From Puniceicoccales bacterium (GTDB lineage Bacteria > Verrucomicrobiota > Verrucomicrobiia > Opitutales > JAIRKQ01), in contig JAISXS010000065.1 in assembly GCA_031270385.1 (NCBI GenBank), positions 1 to 20,727 on the forward strand: a stretch of DNA of 20,727 nt. The letters are read 5' to 3'. Position 1 is the stretch's first letter; every line of letters starts with the position of its first letter. Positions 15,698 to 20,727 of this stretch are shown piece by piece. Position numbers and translations under genes: made by a program. The notes beneath the pieces are model-generated. The model was not told where the DNA came from. It was given only the letters and a program-made list of their open reading frames with translations, and searched no databases.

Positions 15698-16525
15698 TTA
15701 TTTCGTGGTATCGTTGGCTGAGGCGTCCGTCGTCGAACCGGACACCATTTCATCGACAATGTTTCGTGACATCGAGACTTCTGGAACTATTTTTACCAAA
15801 TCATCCGCGGATAAAAGTTTCTTCTTTGTCGACCTGCGTTCTCCGCGAATAGTTATTCCCTCTTGCACACCTTCCAAAAACAGACCAACTATCATCCTTA
15901 TCGCCTTGGCTGAATCGTCATTGCACATTATTGGATAGCCTACGGTCGTCGGGTCAGAATTAGTGTCCACTATTGCAACGACGGGGATCCCTATTTTTTT
16001 AGCTTCGGCAACGGCGATGCGTTCATGCGAGACATCGACAACGAACAGCGCCTCCGGTAATCCTTCGATTTGCATCAATCCTTCAAACCCACCATGCATG
16101 CGGTTCATTTCGCGACGGACAGCGGCACCTTCTTTTTTGTACATTTTGGCAATTTCTCCGGATTCCTCCATCTTTAAAAATTTTCTGTACTTATTCAAGC
16201 TACGCTCAATTGTCTGAAAATTCGTCAGCGTACCCCCAAGCCATCGATTGACGCAGAATGGCATCTCCAAAGACATCGCACCTTCCCTTATCACTTCCTT
16301 CGCCTGCTTTTTCGTTCCGACGAACCAGACATTACCGCCGCCGGCAACGATATTTTTTGCAACCTCACATGCCCTTTCCACTTGGTCGCAGGTTTTTACC
16401 AAATCGATGATTGTTATACCATTGCGATGATCGAAAATATACGGGCAGGTCTTTGGATTCCAGCGCCTCTTCTGGTGGCCGATGTGCACTCCGGCTTCGA
16501 ACAATTCCTGTGGTGAAGTTCTCAT
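15698..16525 (-). CDS. rpsB: 30S ribosomal protein S2
   Basis: S2 joins the 30S subunit late and is needed for S1 binding. The 275-residue protein starts SPQELFEAGVHIGHQKRRWN and has NVWFVGTKKQA, VNRWLGGTLTNF, EALFVVDVSHERIAV and the closing core DTNSDPTTVGYPI, all standard for S2. The C-terminal 30 residues are a polar extension. A strong GGAGG lies seven bases before the ATG. It heads rpsB-tsf-(small ORF)-clpX; a stem-loop adjoining the ribosome site may be an autoregulatory target. Confidence 0.96.
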   Translation of the reverse strand: MRTSPQELFEAGVHIGHQKRRWNPKTCPYIFDHRNGITIIDLVKTCDQVERACEVAKNIVAGGGNVWFVGTKKQAKEVIREGAMSLEMPFCVNRWLGGTLTNFQTIERSLNKYRKFLKMEESGEIAKMYKKEGAAVRREMNRMHGGFEGLMQIEGLPEALFVVDVSHERIAVAEAKKIGIPVVAIVDTNSDPTTVGYPIMCNDDSAKAIRMIVGLFLEGVQEGITIRGERRSTKKKLLSADDLVKIVPEVSMSRNIVDEMVSGSTTDASANDTTK

Positions 16526-16531
16526 ATACTA

Positions 16532-16567
16532 ACCTCCGTTCCGCAAGTTCGCGAACCATTCGCAGAA
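16532..16567 (-). promoter_or_regulatory. Structured rpsB leader next to the ribosome-binding site
   Basis: In the minus-strand leader TTCTGC (16562-16567) pairs with GCGGAA (16539-16544) with one U.G pair, enclosing the self-complementary GTTCGCGAAC (16547-16556). The 3' arm ends one base before GGAGG (16533-16537). rpsB leaders are targets of feedback by S2 in several bacteria; whether this one is homologous is unknown. Confidence 0.3.
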
Positions 16568-16667
16568 CAAGCATCCTTGGATCAATTGGCAGAATTAATA
16601 ATTAGTCTGGACGCTGCATATAAAATCGGTATTGACAAGGTTTTTTTGAAAAATTTTCACAAAACCA

Positions 16668-17645
16668 ATGATAATCGGCATAGAAAGTTCGTGCGACGAA
16701 TCGGCAGTCGCCATATTTGATGTCACGCGGGGCATTATTTTTGAAGAAATCGCGTCGCAAACAGAATTGCACAGCGAGTATGGTGGCGTTGTTCCAAATT
16801 TGGCTTCCAGGGAGCATGTCAAAAATTTCATTCCTTTGTTTCAAGATTTGAAAAACTTCGGCGTTGATGGGGTAAGACTAGTTGCCGTGACGACGGAACC
16901 TGGTTTGCCCGGGTGCGTAAATATCGGTGTTGCTGCCGCAAAGGCAATGTCACTAGTTTTGAATGTTCCAAGCGTTGGAATCAACCATCTCCACGGCCAT
17001 TTGTTTTCGCCATTCATTCCGATTCATCGCGATGATCCGAAGCATTTTTTTGAAAATTTTACGAAATATTTGCCGCATCTTGGACTGCTCGTTTCCGGGG
17101 GGAATACGGTTTTGTTCGAAATTTCGGAAAACATCGAAGTTAGAGTAATAGCTGAAACAGTGGATGACGCCGCCGGAGAAGCTTTCGACAAAGGTGGAAA
17201 ATTACTCGGCCTACACTATCCCAGCGGACACCTCATGGAAAAATTTGCAAAATCCGGCGACAGCACCAAATATCACTTTCCGCGGGCATTTCAGGATAAG
17301 TCCACCATGAAATTTAGCTTTTCCGGCCTAAAAACCAGTCTGAAGTACTTCATTGAAAAATTCAGCGAAAACATCGAAGACTACATGGACGACATTTGCG
17401 CATCGTACCAAGAAGCAATCATCGACGCTCTGGCAACGAAATTTGGGCACGCGATCGGGGAATACCCGTATTGCAAAAGTATCGGAATTAGTGGCGGAGT
17501 TTCGAACAATCGTTCCCTGGCTGACAGAATATCGAACCTGGCAAGAAAATTTGACAAAAAATTTGTTATGCCGGCAAAACACCACAGCGGAGACAACGGG
17601 GCCATGATTGCCTTTGCAGCGTATGTATATGGACCTGCCAGGTAA
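16668..17645 (+). CDS. tsaD: tRNA N6-threonylcarbamoyladenosine transferase TsaD (Kae1/YgjD family)
   Basis: TsaD transfers the threonylcarbamoyl group to A37 of ANN-decoding tRNAs, with TsaB and TsaE. The 325-residue protein is ASKHA-fold with GIESSCDES (4-12), the metal-binding HLHGH (H107, H111), SGGNT (143-147), DAAGEAFDK (167-175), GISGGVSNN (273-281) and the metal Asp in SGDNGAM (D309). The length is normal and nothing is missing. There is no visible Shine-Dalgarno. It is divergent from rpsB and stands alone. A 7-bp inverted repeat covers its stop codon. Confidence 0.96.
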   Translation: MIIGIESSCDESAVAIFDVTRGIIFEEIASQTELHSEYGGVVPNLASREHVKNFIPLFQDLKNFGVDGVRLVAVTTEPGLPGCVNIGVAAAKAMSLVLNVPSVGINHLHGHLFSPFIPIHRDDPKHFFENFTKYLPHLGLLVSGGNTVLFEISENIEVRVIAETVDDAAGEAFDKGGKLLGLHYPSGHLMEKFAKSGDSTKYHFPRAFQDKSTMKFSFSGLKTSLKYFIEKFSENIEDYMDDICASYQEAIIDALATKFGHAIGEYPYCKSIGISGGVSNNRSLADRISNLARKFDKKFVMPAKHHSGDNGAMIAFAAYVYGPAR

Positions 17646-17838
17646 TGACGCGTTACCTGTCGGTAAACCAAAATGCGCATTTGTTAAAAAATTAATACGT
17701 AAAAACCCTCCCAAGCAAGGTGTCTTGCGCATTTAACGGAATCTTATTGAAAAATTTAAATTGACATTTTTCGCGTAATGTATTGTGGTTTGCAGATCTT
17801 TTCAAAAAAAAGTAATTTTATATTGAAAAAAAGACACC
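17646..17838. other. Intergenic region between tsaD and the 98-residue ORF
   Basis: This is AT-rich with no credible gene. It holds two copies of TGCGCATTT (17674-17682 and 17726-17734), a weak hairpin GCAAG-GTGT-CTTGC (17715-17728), and a TTGACA at 17761-17766 that may be the -35 of the next gene. The best nearby -10-like word, TATTGT at 17781-17786, is only 14 bp away, so the promoter is uncertain. The kinase gene downstream has a similar TTGACA/TATTGC pair. Confidence 0.4.
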
Positions 17839-18135
17839 ATGTCCGAAATAAAAACAAACAAACAAATCACAAACTACAACGCGGATTGGCGGCAAAACGA
17901 GACCGGCGCCACTGATATGCGTAACAGTACTTTAATTTTGATCACGGAAAAAACGTCACGAATTGGTGGTGCGGAAACGGAAAGAGTTGGTGGAAAGCAA
18001 GTTAGCGGACGCGGAATAGGTGTTTGCGACAAAGTAATGCTGGGCATCAACGAAGGCAAGGGAATGTTGAGTAAAATAAAAAACGAATCAAAGGAAATTG
18101 ATGCTAAAGTTGAAAAAGGTGAACAACTTTTATAG
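17839..18135 (+). CDS. Hypothetical polar 98-residue protein
   Basis: No family recognised. The N-terminal half is polar (KTNKQITNYNADWRQNETG) and lacks a signal peptide. The C-terminal third is charged and helical (GKGMLSKIKNESKEIDAKV). It ends at TAG 18133-18135, and the same frame then stays open to 18783. So it is either a complete small protein or the front of a roughly 315-residue protein broken by one amber stop. The TAG lies at the left edge of a ~100-bp repeat whose hairpin looks like a terminator, which favours a genuine end. No Shine-Dalgarno is visible. Its polar N-terminus resembles that of the 149-residue protein at 5180-5629 and of the kinase at 19213; this may reflect a shared export route (inference). 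Confidence 0.5.
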   Translation: MSEIKTNKQITNYNADWRQNETGATDMRNSTLILITEKTSRIGGAETERVGGKQVSGRGIGVCDKVMLGINEGKGMLSKIKNESKEIDAKVEKGEQLL

Positions 18136-18235
18136 CCGTCACACTCAGCAAAGGCATCTTATTCAACGATACTTGGTGGAGAAGTTCTCCTTTTTATAAA
18201 GGAAAACACGTCCCTCTCAAGTGAAACAGCTATAG
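18131..18235 (+). repeat. Degenerate ~100-bp repeat, copy A
   Basis: Bounded by TATAG at 18131-18135 and 18231-18235, exactly 100 bp apart. It aligns along its whole length with copy C (about 18943-19047) at roughly 70 % identity by eye, sharing GTCACAC near the start, CAACGATACT in the middle and GAAACAGCTATAG at the end. It contains GGAG-AAGTT-CTCC (18178-18190) followed by five T, a terminator-like hairpin. The first TATAG supplies the stop codon of the 98-residue ORF. Confidence 0.7.
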
Positions 18236-18786
18236 ATAAATTTCTAAAATTTTCCGAATTCATTGGAAAACAGATAGACGAACTCAACAATAAACCCGAA
18301 TCGCTTTGTAAAAGATTTCCGAAAAAATCCTATAACGAAGAAGGTGTGCGCGAAGAATTCGCAAACCAAGTCTTAGAATTGAAAAAACAGTGGGAAGATG
18401 GCGCAAAAATATTAGAAGTAGCAACGATTGCCATTTTGGAAGAGACGTGCGCTAATTCTCGAAAAATTGCAAAATTAGCCAAAGATAGTCAAGGCTGTCT
18501 CAACGAAGGCATGAACCTTTTGCCTGAATTTGAATCGCTGACTGATGAGCATGCGGCCACATCTTGTTGTTCGAAGATTTTGGCGTACAATAGTGACGTA
18601 GAGCACATCAGACACGACAACGCCATAACTATTAAAAAGAGGGAGAATGTTTATAAAGAAACTTATGGGACCGTTGATTTGTTTAAAGAGAGGATCGCTG
18701 AATTTAAGGATAAAATGTTTAAATGGATACAAAATACGGATAATTTGAAGAAGGTGACAGACGCGCTGCACGCTCAATTTTCATAA
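18136..18786 (+). pseudogene. 5'-damaged coding frame, unknown protein
   Basis: The frame is open from just after TAG 18135 to TAA at 18784-18786, in the same frame as the 98-residue ORF. The first possible start, GTG 18346, has no properly spaced ribosome site and would give 146 residues. Protein-like, helix-rich sequence clearly begins earlier (IDKFLKFSEFIGKQIDEL from about 18232), so the present frame probably lost its 5' end or its start. The product is charged and helical with several Cys (ETCANSRKIAKLAKDSQGC; SCCSKILAYNSDVEHIRHDN) and suggests a coiled-coil protein. No family recognised. Either recombination between repeats removed the start, or the amber stop broke one longer gene. If GTG is used, it is a 146-residue hypothetical CDS at 18346-18786. 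Confidence 0.5.
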
Positions 18787-18787
18787 T

Positions 18788-19112
18788 TATAGTTGTTTTA
18801 TTTGAGAAAAGCATCTATATAACAATATTTGTCGGAAAGATTCTTGTTTTTTGGAACACAGAGGATGTGCTTCTCTGAGTAGGGTGACTGTGTCTCACCT
18901 GAGAAAGGCGTGTCTTTCATAAAAATGGTGATCTCTCGATATATAATTGTCACACCCGACAAGGGTATCATATCCAACGATACTCAGCAGGCAGAGTTTT
19001 CCTGTTTGCAAAAAAAAGCACGCCCTTTTCAGATGAAACAGCTATAGTTATCTTACTTGAAAAAAGCATTCTGATCTAACGATGCTCAGCAGCAAAGTCC
19101 CTGTTTTTTGGA
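18788..19112 (+). repeat. Array of four degenerate repeats (copies B, B2, C, D)
   Basis: The 426-bp gap between the damaged gene and the kinase is mostly head-to-tail copies of the element seen at 18131. B is about 18788-18889, B2 is a short copy at about 18890-18942, C about 18943-19047 and D about 19043-19112 (sharing TATAG with C). Common blocks are TATAGTT-TTTATTTGA, AAAAGCAT, AACGATACTCAGCAG, a hairpin with CCTGTTTTTTGG-type T run, and GAAACAGCTATAG. None encodes a credible protein; frames are interrupted. B begins two bases after the stop of the preceding gene. Confidence 0.65.
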
Positions 19113-19160
19113 ATGGTTATAAAACGGTCCTAGTTTTTTTAGCATAAAGCATAAAAAAAA

Positions 19161-19190
19161 TTGACATTATGACTAATTTAAGTGTATTGC
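19161..19190 (+). promoter_or_regulatory. Candidate promoter of the kinase gene
   Basis: TTGACA (19161-19166), 18-bp spacer, TATTGC (19185-19190), preceded by an A tract and 22 bases before the ATG. The -35 is perfect and the -10 is moderate. The gene at 17839 has a similar TTGACA and TATTGT after an AT-rich stretch. Confidence 0.45.
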
Positions 19191-19212
19191 TTTTTATTAC
19201 AAAGGAGAAAAC

Positions 19213-20727
19213 ATGGGCAATACTGTTGACAATCAAACCAGCAATCAAATGCTAAATGATGAAAATTCAATAAATAGAAAAAATCGCGAGATTCCGCAAA
19301 TTCGGAATACGCCAAGAAATTTATGGCTTGGTCAGAATTCGGCGGGAGACAATTTTAATGACAAAAAAAAGAATCTTATCGAGTCTGAGATTTTGGAAAT
19401 TGACGGCGATCATACGCCAAATTCCAGTAGCGCCACAATTGGTGACTATAGTCCATCGACCACGGAAAAGCACGAAAACTCCGAGCTTAAATTGAAAGAA
19501 TATGCACACGAACGGCTGAATGGACCAAGTGTCGATGATATTCGTAGCAGTGGAGTGATTGGGGAAGAAATCGGATCCGGAACATATGGACGTGTCTTAG
19601 CGGGAACCGTTTTGGTTGACGGTGTGACGTACCATTATGCGAAAAAGGAGATATACGATTCAAGTTGTGTTAAGACTGCCAGAAACGAGATTAACGTAAA
19701 TGAACACCTGAGAGATAGCATTCAGAGCTCCCTCCAAAACGAAAATCAAGAATGTTTTTTTACAATAAGCTCGCAATTTATCACAAGATGTATTGGTAGT
19801 GGAAAAAACAATTTGGATCTTTTTATGGAAAGGGTCCCTGGAAAGTCACTGGAAGATGTGATTAAAAGCGGTGATTTAGAGAAAAACAACAGTGCTGCCG
19901 TCGCTGGAGCGAGAGTTGGCGTGGCAGATGGAAATGAGATTAAGCGCAAAATAATGTTAATTGCAGCTCAGATATCGGCTTCCCTCGCCGTTTTACACAA
20001 AAATAACGTTGTTCACCGAGATTTGAAATCATCAAACGTAATGTATAATGACAGTGAAGGAACCATAAAATTGACAGATTTCGGAATTAGCCACATAATG
20101 AGTAGTGTATATGATTCGACTCCAAATCTTGCCACATATTGTGCCTCCCGCGAAGAGTGGTTACTTTTAGAGTGGTTACTTTTAAATAGAGACAACGGTT
20201 CAGATAAAATCGCTGAATATTATAATAGCATAGCACACGCCGCGACAGACGTATACGGGTTTGGCATGAATTTGATAGGACTTTTATTTGGGCAAGAAGG
20301 AGCGAATTTACTCATAAAGCAATTTTGTGAGGGATATTTTTTGCCCTTTTCCTTTGCGGAAAACATAAAAAAGAGGGAGAAGTTTCTGGAAAATTTGCGC
20401 CCCATTTTGTGCAAGTTGAATAATAGTCGCCCGGCTCCATTGAGGTACACGAACGATCAGTTAGATTTAATACACAGCATTATTTTGCGTTGCATGCACG
20501 AAGATCCAACGCAAAGGCCGACCGCTGCTCAGGTCGCCTATGTGTTGGAAATGCTTGCCGCCGGGGTAGGAGAGAACACTGAACCTGTTTGTGTAAAAGC
20601 CCACACTGACCTCCCAACAGATCCAACGCGAAGTCTGACGCATGCTCAGTTTGACTATCTGATGGAAATGATTGCTGCCGCGAATAAGGTTGAACATGTT
20701 TGGAAAAGTGCCTGTTGTGATCGCCCA
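19213..20727 (+). CDS. Eukaryote-type Ser/Thr protein kinase, partial (runs off the right edge)
   Basis: The frame is open for 505 codons with no stop before the window ends. The start is firm: AAGGAG lies five bases before the ATG. Residues 1-110 are polar, rich in Asn, Ser and Glu, with no signal peptide or membrane segment. The kinase domain spans about 114-450: Gly loop GSGTYG (121-126), ATP-binding Lys in YAKKE (K144 or K145), HRDLKSSN (H268, D270, N275), DFG (289-291), DVYGFG (D346) and the closing DPTQRPT (R435). The catalytic residues are intact, so it should be active. The APE motif is degenerate (ATYCASREEW) and is followed by a duplicated EWLLL. After 450 the domain's last helix starts to repeat with a 39-residue period. 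No PASTA or transmembrane segment is seen, so it is not a typical housekeeping PknB. A host-directed effector kinase is plausible (inference). Confidence 0.88.
   Translation, partial: MGNTVDNQTSNQMLNDENSINRKNREIPQIRNTPRNLWLGQNSAGDNFNDKKKNLIESEILEIDGDHTPNSSSATIGDYSPSTTEKHENSELKLKEYAHERLNGPSVDDIRSSGVIGEEIGSGTYGRVLAGTVLVDGVTYHYAKKEIYDSSCVKTARNEINVNEHLRDSIQSSLQNENQECFFTISSQFITRCIGSGKNNLDLFMERVPGKSLEDVIKSGDLEKNNSAAVAGARVGVADGNEIKRKIMLIAAQISASLAVLHKNNVVHRDLKSSNVMYNDSEGTIKLTDFGISHIMSSVYDSTPNLATYCASREEWLLLEWLLLNRDNGSDKIAEYYNSIAHAATDVYGFGMNLIGLLFGQEGANLLIKQFCEGYFLPFSFAENIKKREKFLENLRPILCKLNNSRPAPLRYTNDQLDLIHSIILRCMHEDPTQRPTAAQVAYVLEMLAAGVGENTEPVCVKAHTDLPTDPTRSLTHAQFDYLMEMIAAANKVEHVWKSACCDRP
20154..20184 (+). 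repeat. Perfect 15-bp tandem duplication inside the kinase gene
   Basis: AGAGTGGTTACTTTT occurs at 20154-20168 and again directly at 20169-20183. It is in frame and encodes EWLLL-EWLLL (residues 315-324). It lies just after the degenerate APE region, at the end of the activation segment. The exact identity points to a recent replication-slippage event. Confidence 0.9.
20503..20690 (+). repeat. 117-bp (39-residue) direct repeat at the kinase-domain C-terminus
   Basis: GATCCAACGC at 20503 recurs at 20620, 117 bp later. The following bases match well in both copies (GCTCAG, CTAT, TGGAAATG, TTGC, GCCG). The protein reads DPTQRPTAAQVAYVLEMLAA, then DPTRSLTHAQFDYLMEMIAA 39 residues on. The first copy is the conserved end of the kinase domain; the second keeps the spacing but lost the invariant Arg-Pro pair. 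More copies may follow beyond the edge. Confidence 0.8.

Noticed and set aside
16526..16667. tRNA gene in the rpsB-tsaD gap
   Set aside because: The stretch with a TTCGCGAA palindrome does not give a cloverleaf or the T-loop consensus; it is better explained as the rpsB leader.
17639..17659. 7-bp inverted repeat CAGGTAA/TTACCTG over the tsaD stop as a terminator
   Set aside because: There is no T run after the stem, and the next hairpin at 17715-17728 is also weak; neither supports a confident terminator call.
18131..19112. CRISPR array
   Set aside because: The repeats are ~100 bp, degenerate and adjoin without unique spacers of constant length; no cas gene is present.
18131..19112. Insertion sequence
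   Set aside because: No transposase frame and no terminal inverted repeats were seen; the units share short direct TATAG borders only.

Overview
The window looks like chromosome from a Gram-negative, probably host-associated (intracellular or endosymbiotic) bacterium. An outer membrane is shown by a full BamA with five POTRA repeats and a C-terminal Phe. EF-Ts is of the short (~195 residue) type. Shine-Dalgarno sites are used unevenly. Dense housekeeping operons are interleaved with a GadC-type amino-acid transporter, polar proteins of unknown function and a eukaryote-type Ser/Thr kinase. I cannot assign the organism with certainty from sequence alone; a member of the PVC group (Verrucomicrobia/Chlamydiae-like) would fit. 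That is inference.

Layout. (1) 44-5035, minus strand: nusA-infB-rbfA-nrnA, a transcription/translation-initiation/ribosome-maturation operon. It lacks the usual rimP and has a terminator-like hairpin only 27 nt before nusA. (2) 5180-7183: a 149-residue unknown protein (minus) and a GadC/APC-family transporter (plus), divergent across a short AT-rich intergenic region with a near-perfect inverted repeat. (3) 7273-13568, plus strand: rplY-pth-rpsF-ssb-rplI-dnaB-bamA, tightly packed and partly overlapping, without rpsR. (4) 13540-16525, minus strand: rpsB-tsf-(42-residue ORF)-clpX, converging on bamA with a 29-bp tail-to-tail overlap. (5) 16668-17645, plus: tsaD. (6) 17646 to the end, plus: an AT-rich accessory region. 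It holds a 98-residue polar ORF, a 5'-damaged coding frame, a family of ~100-bp degenerate repeats (one after the first ORF, four head-to-tail after the second) each centred on a terminator-like hairpin, and a Hanks-type kinase gene that runs off the right edge.

The conserved genes cover translation initiation (IF2), elongation (EF-Ts), ribosomal proteins S2, S6, L9 and L25, ribosome maturation (RbfA), peptidyl-tRNA recycling (Pth), tRNA t6A modification (TsaD), transcription elongation (NusA), replication (DnaB, SSB), nanoRNA/pAp turnover (NrnA-like), proteolysis (ClpX) and outer-membrane assembly (BamA). The accessory genes (149-aa protein, 98-aa protein, its damaged neighbour, kinase) share polar N-termini. 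They are candidates for proteins exported into a host, but no secretion gene is visible in the window.

The most interesting part is 17.8-20.7 kb. The repeat family with hairpins begins immediately after two stop codons. The kinase carries a perfect 15-bp tandem duplication in its activation-segment region and a 117-bp internal duplication that turns its last kinase-domain helix into a repeat.
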